A stretch of DNA of 64,000 bases from contig CAXXNZ010000027.1 of assembly GCA_963676075.2 (NCBI GenBank), forward strand, positions 62,001-126,000, written 5' to 3'. A model generated the notes under the pieces. It worked only from the letters and a program-made list of their open reading frames with translations, ran no database searches and was not told the DNA's origin. The number at the start of each line of letters is the position of its first letter. Position 1 is the first letter of the stretch. Origin of the DNA: JAHJQZ01 sp963676075. Lineage in GTDB: Bacteria; Pseudomonadota; Alphaproteobacteria; Rhizobiales; Devosiaceae. The position numbers were made by a program, and so were the translations under genes. Below are positions 7,887 through 17,138 of this stretch, piece after piece.

Positions 7887-9818
7887 TCACGCCTTGAAGA
7901 ACTGCTCCGGACCGGACGGCGCAGGGGTCGGCCAGATGAAGGAGTTCGGCATCACATCCATGGTGTTGACCATGTCGTTCTTCACGATACCAAAGCCGTC
8001 GGGCGGCAGGCTGACGCCGAAGACCAGGAACTGGTCGGCGGCATTGTTGAGCAGCTGGAGCATGAGTTCCTTCTGCTTGCCGGTATCGGCGGTCTGCAGC
8101 AGCTTCTTGTAAAGCTCCTGCTGGGCCTTGACGTCCGCCGGCGGTTCGACCGCGTCGGCGTTTTCGGGCTGGCTGAAATAAAGAGCCCAGCCCGGGGCGT
8201 AGAGCGCATTGGAATTGAACGGCACGAAATAGCGCGCGTCCAACATGGCCGCCACGCCGGCATTGGCGCCGAACTGGTGGCAGGTCGCATCGAACTCGCG
8301 GCCGTTGCGCACACGGGTTTCCCAAAGGGAGCGATCCATTGTGCGCATCTGTGCGTCGATACCGACTTCCTGGAACATCGGCAGCGCAAGCTGCAACATG
8401 TCGAGGAAGGTTGAGCGGGCCTGATCGATCTCGAAAATGAGCGTCAGGCGTTTGCCGGTTTCATCCAGGCGATAGCCTTCGCTGTCCTTATTCGGCAGCA
8501 GCGTGTCGAGCAAGGCATTGGCAGCATCGGGATCATATTCGGTGTGCTGTTTGGCGAGACGTTCGACATAGAGCGGGTCGCCTTCAACGATCGAAGGCTG
8601 GGCCGGCGAGCCCTGGCCGACAAACACGGTGTCGATGAGTGCCTGACGATCGAGGGCAATCGACATCGCCTCGCGGAACGCGCGGGTATTGAACAGCTTG
8701 TTCTTGACCGGATCGGTGTGGTTCAGGTTGAACTGGAACACCATCACATTCGCCGCCGTTTCCTTCAGCGTATAGAAGTGATAGCCGCCGGTTTCCTGAC
8801 CATCATACAACACCGGCTTGTTGTTCGGCGTGCCGATATACTGGTCCATCATGTCGATTTCGCCCTGCAGGGCCTTGAGCAGCAGCACCTGCGGATCGGC
8901 GACGCTGCGGTAGATGATGGAGTCGAAATACGGCAGTTGCGTACCGGCGGTATCGATCTTGAAATAGTAGGGATTGCGAACGGCCACGGCCTTTTCGGTG
9001 TCTTCGCCGGGGGCGGTGGTGAACATCCAGGCATTCAGCGTCGGACGCTTCGAATTCTGGAAGAACTCGTTGTCCTGGTGCACGCCGCATTCGCGCTTGA
9101 ACATCGCCTGCCAGTTTTCGTACCCGTTCTCCTTGGCCAACGCATTGGCGTCCGGATTGTACTTGATGTGGAACTGGCTGAGATAATGCTTCGGGCAGCG
9201 CTGCGACTGGTCGCTGTTGCCTGATGCGGCCTGCTGCAGGAAGAAACCGTTCGGCGCGCTGAAGGTCACCTTGAAGGTGGTTTCGTCGATGACGGTGAGC
9301 TTGCCGATCTCGCCGCCCGACTTCCACCATCCCTGCACACCCGGCGTCACTTCGTCGTTGAGGTAGATATCCTCATACCAGAACCGAACGTCCTCGGTGG
9401 TGAACGGCACGCCGTCGGACCACTTGTGACCCTTGCGCAAATGGAAGGTGTATTCGGTGGCGTCGTCGTTGATCTCGTAGGATTCAGCGACATTCGGGGT
9501 CACGCCGGACCAGTCTTCAGTGAAGCGCACCAGCGGTTCGTATGCCTGGGTGCGGAACAGCATCGACAGCGAGCCGCCGCCGACCAGAGCGTGGTCGCGC
9601 ACGCCGCCCTGCTTGCCGAGGCGATCCCGCGGGGTGACGACCAATGGATTGATGGGCAGACGCTCGTTGATCGGGGGCAGTTGACCGCTGTCAACCTGGT
9701 CCTTGAGCGAGGTGCTTTCCACCGGAGAAACGGCGAACGCCGGGAACGGCGAGAGTACGAGCATGCCAGCTGCGGCCGACGTTCCGGCCATGAATGCCCT
9801 TCGGCTAATCGAATTCAT
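7887..9818 (-). CDS. ABC transporter substrate-binding protein, family 5, Tat-exported
   Basis: 643 residues from the ATG at 9818, selected for the strong AGGAGGA ribosome site just upstream. The N-terminus NSISRRAFMAGTSAAAGMLVLS is a twin-arginine signal, followed by a long SBP_bac_5 domain (TFHLRKGHKWSDGVPFTTEDVRF, AFREAMSIALDRQALIDTVF) of the oligopeptide/oligosaccharide class. It captures the ligand in the periplasm for the DppB/DppC/DppDF-like transporter downstream. At over 600 residues it is longer than typical peptide-binding proteins and resembles the versions that bind oligosaccharides. First gene of the leftward operon; the divergent LacI gene lies 153 bp away. Confidence 0.9.
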   Translation of the reverse strand: MNSISRRAFMAGTSAAAGMLVLSPFPAFAVSPVESTSLKDQVDSGQLPPINERLPINPLVVTPRDRLGKQGGVRDHALVGGGSLSMLFRTQAYEPLVRFTEDWSGVTPNVAESYEINDDATEYTFHLRKGHKWSDGVPFTTEDVRFWYEDIYLNDEVTPGVQGWWKSGGEIGKLTVIDETTFKVTFSAPNGFFLQQAASGNSDQSQRCPKHYLSQFHIKYNPDANALAKENGYENWQAMFKRECGVHQDNEFFQNSKRPTLNAWMFTTAPGEDTEKAVAVRNPYYFKIDTAGTQLPYFDSIIYRSVADPQVLLLKALQGEIDMMDQYIGTPNNKPVLYDGQETGGYHFYTLKETAANVMVFQFNLNHTDPVKNKLFNTRAFREAMSIALDRQALIDTVFVGQGSPAQPSIVEGDPLYVERLAKQHTEYDPDAANALLDTLLPNKDSEGYRLDETGKRLTLIFEIDQARSTFLDMLQLALPMFQEVGIDAQMRTMDRSLWETRVRNGREFDATCHQFGANAGVAAMLDARYFVPFNSNALYAPGWALYFSQPENADAVEPPADVKAQQELYKKLLQTADTGKQKELMLQLLNNAADQFLVFGVSLPPDGFGIVKNDMVNTMDVMPNSFIWPTPAPSGPEQFFKA

Positions 9819-9933
9819 AGTGTCCTCCTCAGCCGATCGCATTTGCTTGCTTTTCTGTCGGCTAACGAAAGGCTTGCACATGTCATTTTGTTAGGTAAAG
9901 TGTTATGTTATCAGTCAAGCTGAACTGTTAAAA

Positions 9934-9951
9934 AGTGCCGCAATCGGCACT
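9934..9951. promoter_or_regulatory. putative LacI-type operator (inverted repeat)
   Basis: AGTGCCG-CAAT-CGGCACT is a perfect 7-bp inverted repeat with a 4-bp spacer. It lies 20 bp before the TTG start of the LacI gene and 116 bp before the divergent binding-protein gene, the position expected of an autoregulatory operator. The assignment to this regulator is inferred. Confidence 0.5.
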
Positions 9952-9971
9952 GAACGGGATCGGAGTTTTCC

Positions 9972-11177
9972 TTGCCACGCGTGACCCTCAAGACCCTCGC
10001 AACGGAGACCGGCCTGTCCAAATTTGCCGTATCCAGAGCCCTTTCCGGCAAAAGCGGCGTCAGCGAGGAAACGCGCAGGAAGGTGCTCGAAGTCGCGGCC
10101 AACCTTGGCTACGAGAAACCCAAGCCGGCTCAGGCGCTGACCATCGGCGTGGTTTTCGATGAGTTGGACGCCATCAATTCCGAACTTCACATGCAGATCC
10201 AGAACGGCATTCGCCGCGAAACCCAGCGGCACGGCTTTGAACTCCAGGTGCACTGGATCAACAAACCGGACGAGCTGGAAAAAGTCGCCCGCGAAACAGC
10301 GGGGTTGGTTGTCGCCGGACGGCACGCGTCGAGCGATCTGCCAAGCCTTTATGCCGGCGACACGCCGATCGTCCGTGTGGGCTGGCTCAATCCGCTGGAG
10401 AAGGTCGATCTCGTCAATGCCACCGACCACGAGGCGGCGTCGGCCGTCGCCGAATATCTTCTCGGTCTTGGTCACCGCGAGATCGTCTATGTTCACGGCA
10501 CGCCCGGCTATCGCGGTCGCCTCGAGCGCCTTTACGGTTTGCGTGAGGTCATCGAAGCGCAGGAGAATGCAAAGCTCTACAACCTGACCTGGGACGAGTC
10601 TTCCCGCTTTGCCGACGCCTATGATCAGCTGAAGCAGCAAGGCGCAAAACCAACCGCCTTTTTCTGCTCGCATGACGGATTGGCCGTCACCGTCATGTCG
10701 CGGCTTTTGTCGCGCGGCTACCGCATCCCCGAAGACGTTTCGGTCATAGGTTTCGGCGATTTCGCCGCGGCGCGCCAGGTTCAGCCGCAACTGACAACCG
10801 TTCGCATTCACGGTGTCGAAATGGGCGCAATGACCGTCAACCTTCTGGCAGAGCGCATTCGCAACAAGGACGCCTGGTACTATCCGCTTCGGGTCAATGT
10901 CCCCTGCCAGATCATCGAACGCAACTCCGCTGGACCGGCTCCCACACAGACCAGCTCGCGAAAAAAGCTGACGACGCGGCCAACTTGGCCAGGTTCATTG
11001 GTTCCGGGTTTTGCCTCCCTCGATGATCATTTGCCGCTGCTGCTCGAAGGTAACGGAAAGCGACATCCCGTACCTGCAATGTCTGCATTTCAGCTTGGAG
11101 AAGATTTCCAACACAGCAGTCTGCTCCGTCGGATCATCAGATCCACTGCCCCGACCGGCGTGGACTCGTGGCCGTAG
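9972..11177 (+). CDS. LacI family transcriptional regulator with unusual C-terminal extension
   Basis: Begins at a TTG codon preceded by GGAG at the right distance. The first ~55 residues are a LacI helix-turn-helix with hinge (VTLKTLATETGLSKFAVSRALSGKSGVSEETR region), followed by a periplasmic-binding-protein-like sensor domain ending near residue 325. The remaining ~75 residues, after IIERNSAGPAP, have no counterpart in ordinary LacI proteins, which are 330-345 long; the natural stop may have been lost. It is divergent from the GHL6/GH42 oligosaccharide operon and probably represses it in the absence of the sugar. Confidence 0.85.
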   Translation: MPRVTLKTLATETGLSKFAVSRALSGKSGVSEETRRKVLEVAANLGYEKPKPAQALTIGVVFDELDAINSELHMQIQNGIRRETQRHGFELQVHWINKPDELEKVARETAGLVVAGRHASSDLPSLYAGDTPIVRVGWLNPLEKVDLVNATDHEAASAVAEYLLGLGHREIVYVHGTPGYRGRLERLYGLREVIEAQENAKLYNLTWDESSRFADAYDQLKQQGAKPTAFFCSHDGLAVTVMSRLLSRGYRIPEDVSVIGFGDFAAARQVQPQLTTVRIHGVEMGAMTVNLLAERIRNKDAWYYPLRVNVPCQIIERNSAGPAPTQTSSRKKLTTRPTWPGSLVPGFASLDDHLPLLLEGNGKRHPVPAMSAFQLGEDFQHSSLLRRIIRSTAPTGVDSWP

Positions 11178-11254
11178 CAGTGTCGGACAATCGAACGCTC
11201 CAGACGTCGCCGTCTGCGTCCCTCCCCTTAGGCAGGCATGCCGGAGACACCGCG

Positions 11255-12120
11255 TCAGACAGAGTCTGACAGACCCGTCTGAAACGAAATGCCAAGTGGT
11301 TCGGCGATGGCGGTGATGCGATCTCGTGCCAGTGCGTATTCGCTTGCGTCCAGATGCTCCAGCATCAGTGGAACGTCGGCATCGAGCTTTTCCAGTTCTC
11401 TCAGATAGGTCGGATAGTCCAACACGCCGTCACCGATGATCACTTCGTCGAGATGAAGCGCGGCGCGGTCGTGAAGCAGGATGTCCTTGGCGTGACAGCT
11501 GACGATGTAGGGTCCGAGCTTTTCAAAGCATTCGCGGATCAAGGCTCCGGTGTCGAAATAGGTCCGCGGTGTCATCACCAGGTTGACCGGATCGAGATGG
11601 CCCGCAAAAGCCGGCCGGTCGACGGCCTTGATGAGCGCGAGGTAATTGTCGACGCTGTCCGGCAGCGAATACTGCATCATCTCGAGCGAGAAGCGCGCCC
11701 GCTTCGGCTTGACCGTATCGATGATGTGACGCGCCGTCTCGACGGTAGCGTCAAAGGCCTCCGCCCCGAGGTTCTTCGGATGCGGCGCATAGTCGGTTCC
11801 GGCTTCGAACGAGCCGATATAGCTGACCGCGCATGTGACGCCGATGGCGTCGGCCAGCGCCAGACAGTCACAGGCATAATCGAGGTTGCGCGACCGGACA
11901 TCCGCGTCTGGCGTTATCAGATTGCGCCAGATACCGATCTCGGGCCAGTGCAACGTCCTGATTATCGAAGGCCGCTGCAATGTCCTTTTGCCGCGTCGTA
12001 TCGTTGATGTCGCAAGGCGGGCAATAGGCGGCGCGATAACCGAAACGCCCGATGAGCACGCGCAAAGGCCTCCGGGTCCTCGGACCCCACAGGCAGACCA
12101 TGTCCACCGAGTCTGATCAT
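11255..12120 (-). pseudogene. sugar phosphate isomerase/epimerase (xylose-isomerase-like TIM barrel), two frameshifts
   Basis: Reading from the ATG at 12120 (GGAGA upstream), three segments in three successive frames join into one plausible ~287-residue protein: MIRLGGHGLP... up to ARAHRAF, then GYRAAYCPPCDIND... to DVALA, then EIGIWRNLITPD... to the stop at 11255. Each join needs removal of one base, near 12039-12048 (a TTT run) and near 11937-11948 (a CCC run). The long last segment keeps likely metal ligands (SLEMM, HLDPVN, CHAKD, MLEHLD) of IolE-like isomerases. It is the last gene of the sugar ABC operon from 16921. Either a recent pseudogene or two sequencing errors. Confidence 0.75.
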
Positions 12121-12194
12121 GGTGTTATCTCCGGTTGAGATGGCATGAGGCAGGCATCCCGCTTGGTGAACGCCTGCCCCTTGAGACAGATCCC

Positions 12195-12674
12195 TTAGGC
12201 TTTGGACTGCTTGTCCTTGTCCCATTCGAGCAGTTCGATGATCGCACCCATCTGGGCCGTCGAGTCGAAATACTCGTAGCGACCGTCCTGACCCTCGAAC
12301 TCGCCGTGCTGGATCATCGGCAACCCTTTGCTTTCCAGATATTCGCGACGTTTTTTCATGTCGTGGGTGCGGAAGGCAAAGTGATGGAAGCCTGGGCCCT
12401 TCTCGTTGAGCTGGTCACGCCAGGTGCTGGGCTCGGGCCCGGGTTCAAGGAACTCCAGATCGATATTGCCGAAGCTGAAGAGTGCAAGACGGAAGTTGAT
12501 GATGGCGGGCTCGCCCATGTAGGTCGCCTGGGCGACTTCAGGGGCGGCCGAGCCACCGATATGCGCCGGCTCCTTGCCGGTGAGATCGGTAAACCACGCC
12601 ACCGATTTCTCCAGATCGTCGGTGATGAAGCAGAGCTGCAGCACGACGTCTTCTTCGAGCAGGCGCTTGTCCAT
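12195..12674 (-). CDS. VOC (glyoxalase/bleomycin resistance) superfamily protein
   Basis: 159 residues with two beta-alpha-beta-beta-beta modules typical of the vicinal oxygen chelate fold: LQLCFITDDLEKSVAWFTDLTG in the first, GFHHFAFRTHDMKKRREYLESKG in the second, and IIELLEW at the end supplying the usual metal-binding glutamate. The first metal position is Gln rather than His. It is encoded between the sugar-binding protein and a TIM-barrel isomerase, so it likely acts as an isomerase, epimerase or lyase on a sugar derivative rather than in detoxification. Exact reaction unknown. Confidence 0.8.
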   Translation of the reverse strand: MDKRLLEEDVVLQLCFITDDLEKSVAWFTDLTGKEPAHIGGSAAPEVAQATYMGEPAIINFRLALFSFGNIDLEFLEPGPEPSTWRDQLNEKGPGFHHFAFRTHDMKKRREYLESKGLPMIQHGEFEGQDGRYEYFDSTAQMGAIIELLEWDKDKQSKA

Positions 12675-12717
12675 TGTCTAGTCCTCTTTTTCGCTGTTTC
12701 GTCTTGTTGCCGTACGC

Positions 12718-13965
12718 CTAACCGAAGATGGCGTCGTATTCGTCTTTGAGATTTTCGATCACGTCGTCGGTCGTCTGGTTGGGATCGCTCCAGAACGTGT
12801 ACATCACGCTCCAGATGGTCTGATGCCAGTCGGCGTCGGTGATGTTGAAGGGGTTCTGGACGGTGCCGTTCGGCACCTTCAGAAGGTCGAGAACGATCTC
12901 GTTGCACTGGTCCAGAAGCTCCGCCGGAGCGTCGAGGCGCGCGGGCGAGGCCCCCTTCTTCTGCGCAAATTCTCCGGAAACCTTCGGGTCGAGCGCTGTC
13001 GCGGCAAAGGTCAATTCAGCCTGGGTCTTGGCTTCGGATTGACCACCGAGCAGACCGAAGGCGTCGGACGTCACCGGGATGGCCTTGGCGCCGGGGATCT
13101 GAATGCAGCCGAAGTCCACTCCAGGCTCCTTGCCCGCGGCCTTCCATTCGCCCTTCATCCAGTCACCCATGATGTGCATGAGCGCCTTGCCGGTGATGAC
13201 CGTATTGGTGGTTTCGTTCCAGGGCCGGTTCTGAGTTTCGGGACCGGCTTCCTTGGACATGGCGCGCACCACGTCGACAACCTTGGCGAATTCGGGCGTG
13301 TCCACGGCGGTGATGTCGGGCTCAGGCCCATAAAGACGGTTATAGATTTCCGGACCGGCGATGGCGGCGGTCATGGCGTGGGTCAGATAGCCGACCTGGA
13401 AGGCCTGGCTGCCGACTGCTGCCGGGATGAAGCCCGCTGCGCGCACCTTGTCGAAATCGGCAAGCATGTCGTCAACCGACGTCCAGGCGGCCGGATCGAC
13501 GCCGGCTTTCTCGGCAACGTCCTTGTTGTAATAGACCATGCCGTCGAGATGGAGCGCCACGGGAACCTTGACGAACTTGCCGTCGACCGTGGACAGATCG
13601 CGCACGATCGGGGCGAGGTTTTCGGCAATGCCGGTCGTGGTGTAGAGCTCGGTCAGATCGAGCGACAGGCCACGTTCCATCAGGTCGCGATAGGCGCCGG
13701 GATTGGATTCGACGAAGGCGTTCGGCGGATTGCCGCCGGTCACCATATTGACCAGGCTGACATTGACGCCGGAATTGTGCGGAATGGCGAGATCTTTCCA
13801 GGTGATGTCCTTTTCGGCGAGCGCACTGCGCAAAGCGGTGAGCGCCGCCACTTCGGCCGGTGTCGACCAGCCGTGATAGACGACAAGTTCCTCGGCCGAC
13901 GCGATGGCCGTTGTCCCCATGAGCAAAGCGGCCGTCAGGCCGACGAGCTTGCTGGTGATACGCAT
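12718..13965 (-). CDS. sugar ABC transporter substrate-binding protein, family 1
   Basis: 415 residues from the ATG at 13965, preceded by GGGAGGAG. A Sec signal peptide (MRITSKLVGLTAALLMGTTAIASA) is followed by an extracellular solute-binding domain of the maltose/glycerol-3-phosphate type: EELVVYHGWSTPAEVAALTAL, NPPNAFVESNPGAYRDLMERG, YYNKDVAEKAGVDPAAWTSVDDM, and late MHIMGDWMKGEW. It delivers a mono- or oligosaccharide to the permease pair encoded at 15102-16921. Unusually it is the fourth gene of the operon, after both permeases and the ATPase, 29 bp after the latter. Confidence 0.92.
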   Translation of the reverse strand: MRITSKLVGLTAALLMGTTAIASAEELVVYHGWSTPAEVAALTALRSALAEKDITWKDLAIPHNSGVNVSLVNMVTGGNPPNAFVESNPGAYRDLMERGLSLDLTELYTTTGIAENLAPIVRDLSTVDGKFVKVPVALHLDGMVYYNKDVAEKAGVDPAAWTSVDDMLADFDKVRAAGFIPAAVGSQAFQVGYLTHAMTAAIAGPEIYNRLYGPEPDITAVDTPEFAKVVDVVRAMSKEAGPETQNRPWNETTNTVITGKALMHIMGDWMKGEWKAAGKEPGVDFGCIQIPGAKAIPVTSDAFGLLGGQSEAKTQAELTFAATALDPKVSGEFAQKKGASPARLDAPAELLDQCNEIVLDLLKVPNGTVQNPFNITDADWHQTIWSVMYTFWSDPNQTTDDVIENLKDEYDAIFG

Positions 13966-13994
13966 TGTCACTCCTCCCTTGTGTGATGACGTTG

Positions 13995-15098
13995 CTACAG
14001 ACGGCGTCCGGACTGGACGTCGAAGACATTGACTTTTCCCTTGACGAAACTGACGGGAACGATCTGCCCCGCTTGCAGCTGAGACAGCTGCTCGGGGTCG
14101 ATGCGGACGGCCATCAGCTTGTCGCCGGCCGAAAAATAGGCCGTGGCGTCCGACCCGGTTCGCTCTGAGTGCTGCAGAGGCAGTTCGAACGTGGCGGCCG
14201 CGTTGGACAGCGGCTGGCCGACAGGCCCGAAATGCTCTGGCCGGAGGCCGACAATGACCTCGGCCCCGTCCTCGGGCGGCTCGGCGAAGGCATAGTCGGA
14301 CAGTTCGAGCGCCCCTTTGGTGCCGGCATTGTCCGCCCACACCCGGTCGCCTTCGACGCGAAGCGTTGCCGGCAGCATGTTCATGGCGATCGAGCCGATA
14401 AAGCCGGCAACGAACAGATTGGCGGGACGCTCGTAGATCTCATCGGGCGAGCCGAATTGCTGGATGACGCCGGCATTCATCACCGCGATCTTGGTGGCCA
14501 TGGTCATGGCCTCGATCTGGTCATGGGTGACATAAACGATGGTCGAGCCCAGTTCCTGGTGCAGCTTCTTGATCTCGAGCCGCATCTCAGTGCGTAGTTT
14601 TGCGTCGAGATTGGACAGTGGCTCGTCGAACAGGAACAGCCCCACCTGTTTCACCAGCGCCCGCCCGATGGCGACGCGCTGGCGCTGCCCGCCGGACAGT
14701 TGCGCCGGTTTGCGGTCGAGCAACGGCTCGATCTGCAGCAGCTTTGCGGCCCAGGATATGCGCCGTTCGATTTCCTGGGCATCGAGCTTCTGGGATGCGA
14801 GGCCGAACTTGAGGTTCCCCCGCACCGTCTTGGTCGGATAAAGCGCGTAGGACTGGAACACCATGGCCAGGCCGCGATCCTTGGGATCGACATCGGTCAC
14901 GTCGCGCTCACCGATCGAGATGCGCCCGTCGGTGACCTCGAGGAGCCCCGCCAGAAGGTTGAGCAGCGTGGTCTTTCCGCATCCGGACGGTCCAAGCAGC
15001 ACCAGGAAATCGCCGTCGTTTATGGACAGATCGAGGTCGTTGAGAACCGTGACCGCGCCGTAGGCCTTGACGATGTGCTCGAAGCTCAAGTTTGGCAT
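13995..15098 (-). CDS. sugar ABC transporter ATP-binding protein (UgpC/MsmK type)
   Basis: 367 residues: Walker A GPSGCGKTT near residue 37, signature LSGGQRQRVAIGRALVKQ, Walker B LFLFDEPLSNLDAKLRTEM, then a C-terminal regulatory TOBE domain from about residue 235 (VGLRPEHFGP). This is the CUT1 importer ATPase that energises uptake through the adjacent permeases. Three bases separate it from the upstream permease gene, so it is in the same operon. Confidence 0.93.
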   Translation of the reverse strand: MPNLSFEHIVKAYGAVTVLNDLDLSINDGDFLVLLGPSGCGKTTLLNLLAGLLEVTDGRISIGERDVTDVDPKDRGLAMVFQSYALYPTKTVRGNLKFGLASQKLDAQEIERRISWAAKLLQIEPLLDRKPAQLSGGQRQRVAIGRALVKQVGLFLFDEPLSNLDAKLRTEMRLEIKKLHQELGSTIVYVTHDQIEAMTMATKIAVMNAGVIQQFGSPDEIYERPANLFVAGFIGSIAMNMLPATLRVEGDRVWADNAGTKGALELSDYAFAEPPEDGAEVIVGLRPEHFGPVGQPLSNAAATFELPLQHSERTGSDATAYFSAGDKLMAVRIDPEQLSQLQAGQIVPVSFVKGKVNVFDVQSGRRL

Positions 15099-15101
15099 GG
15101 C

Positions 15102-16028
15102 TTACCCCTTGATCGCGCCGGCAGTGATGCCCTGCACGAAAAATTTGCCGAGAAGGAAATAGATGACGAGAGGTGGAATGGCGGTCAGCAGTGCCGCCGC
15201 CATGTTTTCGTTGTAGCGAATCTCGCCGGTGGTGGTGATGACGACATTGGCCAGGATCACCGTCATCGGCTGAGTGCCGAGTCCGCCGAACGTCAGGCCG
15301 ACCAGGAAGTCGTTCCAGATCGAGGTGATCTGCAGGATCAGCACGACGATCATGATGTTGCCCGACATGGGCAGGATGATTTCGACGAACGTGCGCCAGA
15401 AAGAGCCGGAGTCCATCATCGCGGCACGCATGATTTCGGGCGGAATGTCCTTGTAGTAATTCCGGAAAATCAGCGTCAGCAGCGGCATCGACAGGATGGC
15501 GTGAACGATGGCGATCCCCCACACCGTGCCGTAGACCTTGAGCATGCCCGACAGGACGATCAGCGGGATCATGATGATCTGGAACGGCACGAAGGCGCAC
15601 ATGAACAGGATGAACATGAAGGTGCCGGCCCATTTCACGTTCCACAGCGCCAGGGCGTAGCCGGTGATCGAAGACAATACCAGCGACAGCAACAGCGACG
15701 GGAACAGGATGGCCAGCGAATTGACGAAGCCGACCTTGAGGCCACCGCAGTTGATGCCCGAACAGGCTGAGTTCCAGGCATTGAGCCAAGGCTCGATGGT
15801 CCAGACCTGCGGCAGGGCGAAGATGTCGCCCATGCGGATCTGGTCCATGGTCTTCAGCGAGGTCACCACGATGACGTAGAGCGGCAATGAGAAGAACAGC
15901 GCGCACATGCCCAGAAACACCAGAATGGCGATCGAGCGTGGCTTGATGTGCTTCTTGGGCCGGGGGAAATAGACGGGACGCGGCGCAGCGGTCGCGGCGC
16001 CATTGGCAGTCTGGGGAAGGGAAATCAT
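15102..16028 (-). CDS. sugar ABC transporter permease, MalG type
   Basis: 308 residues, six membrane helices of a CUT1 importer. The N-terminal basic stretch (FPRPKKHIKPRSIA) precedes the first helix; the EAA loop MRAAMMDSGSFWRTFVEIILPM docks the ATPase; it ends FLLGKFFVQGITAGAIKG as in MalG proteins. It overlaps the MalF-type gene by four bases (ATGA), indicating translational coupling. Inner membrane. Confidence 0.92.
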   Translation of the reverse strand: MISLPQTANGAATAAPRPVYFPRPKKHIKPRSIAILVFLGMCALFFSLPLYVIVVTSLKTMDQIRMGDIFALPQVWTIEPWLNAWNSACSGINCGGLKVGFVNSLAILFPSLLLSLVLSSITGYALALWNVKWAGTFMFILFMCAFVPFQIIMIPLIVLSGMLKVYGTVWGIAIVHAILSMPLLTLIFRNYYKDIPPEIMRAAMMDSGSFWRTFVEIILPMSGNIMIVVLILQITSIWNDFLVGLTFGGLGTQPMTVILANVVITTTGEIRYNENMAAALLTAIPPLVIYFLLGKFFVQGITAGAIKG

Positions 16029-16921
16029 GCTGCGGTCCTCGCGCTGCGATGCTGCTGCCAGGCGGTGAACAGAACCAGGGGAAGGAAAATGGCGAACGTG
16101 ATCAGAAGCATGATCACCGCTGCGGCCGATGCGTAGCCGAGATTGGACTTCTGCCAGTAGGTGGTGATGGTGAAATAGGCCGGCACCCAGGTCGATTGCC
16201 CCGGACCGCCATTGGTCATGGCGACGACAATGTCATAGGCCTTGACCACGCCGAGCGAGAGCAGGATGGCGCAGGTGAGGAAGGTGAACTTCATCATCGG
16301 CACGATGATCTCGAGATAGAAGCGGATTGGGTGAACACCGTCGAGCCGCGCCGCGCTCCAGATCTCGGTATTGATGCTCTTCAGGCCTGCCAGCATCAAC
16401 GCCATGTAGAAACCGGACCCCTGCCAGATCGAGGCAAGGATGATGCCGTAGATCGCCGTTTCTCCGCTCGACAGCCAATCGAAACGCACGAACGTCAGGC
16501 CGATCGAGTGGAAGAAATTCTGCAACCCGAGATTGGGATCGAACAGCCAGCGCCAGGCGACGCCGGTGACGATCAACGAAATGGCGAGCGGATAAAGGAA
16601 GACGGTTCTGAAGAACCCCTCGCCCCGCTTTTCCCGCTCGATCATCGCGGCGAGGATGAAACCGAAGATAATGGCGATGGTACTGCCGATGCCGAGGATC
16701 GCCAGGTTCTTGAGCGAGATGATCCAGCCGTCGTCGCGGAACAGTCGGGCATATTGCCTACCCCACTCCGACCAGTCGATGGTGTAGTCGGGGAAACGCC
16801 GGCTGCGCGTCAGACTGAGATAGATCGTCCACAGCATAGAGCCGACAAAGGCGACCATTGTGATGATCACCGCCGGCGCCAAGGCGAGCTGAGCCGACCA
16901 TCGGCTCCACCGGATGTTCAT
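16025..16921 (-). CDS. sugar ABC transporter permease, MalF type
   Basis: 298 residues from the ATG at 16921 with GGAGGA upstream; an upstream in-frame ATG at 16975 lacks a ribosome site. Six hydrophobic helices and the EAA loop SAARLDGVHPIRFYLEIIVPMM mark a CUT1 permease that pairs with the MalG-type protein. It is the first gene of the leftward operon MalF, MalG, ATPase, binding protein, VOC, isomerase. A palindromic candidate operator lies 74 bp upstream. Confidence 0.92.
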   Translation of the reverse strand: MNIRWSRWSAQLALAPAVIITMVAFVGSMLWTIYLSLTRSRRFPDYTIDWSEWGRQYARLFRDDGWIISLKNLAILGIGSTIAIIFGFILAAMIEREKRGEGFFRTVFLYPLAISLIVTGVAWRWLFDPNLGLQNFFHSIGLTFVRFDWLSSGETAIYGIILASIWQGSGFYMALMLAGLKSINTEIWSAARLDGVHPIRFYLEIIVPMMKFTFLTCAILLSLGVVKAYDIVVAMTNGGPGQSTWVPAYFTITTYWQKSNLGYASAAAVIMLLITFAIFLPLVLFTAWQQHRSARTAA

Positions 16922-16994
16922 GCTTGTCCTCCCCGCCGCCTCCTGCCTTTTCGGCTTGTCAGGCGGTCTGTTCAACGGCCATTTGAGGCGTTGT

Positions 16995-17006
16995 ATTACC
17001 GGTAAT
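16995..17006. promoter_or_regulatory. palindromic operator ATTACCGGTAAT
   Basis: A perfect 12-bp palindrome in the divergent region between the sugar ABC operon (start 16921) and the aldo/keto reductase gene (start 17139). Its even, centrally CG-symmetric form is typical of LacI-family operators, and a related copy occurs at 18005. The LacI gene at 18703 is the natural candidate to bind it; this is inferred. Confidence 0.6.
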
Positions 17007-17138
17007 CTATGGCTATGTTTGCGAAGCTGTCAACCAGGAAAAACAATCTGGCGTCGTTGCCGGTGGATGGACGACACACCACACCACGCGTTGCGGAAGC
17101 CGTAGCGTCGCCGCCAGAGGTGACGGGAGGAGAACACC

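Noticed and set aside
11254..11270. GTCAGAC-AGA-GTCTGAC inverted repeat at the end of the damaged isomerase gene
   Set aside because: Three-base loop and no T-run on either strand; could be chance or a weak hairpin, not enough for a terminator call.
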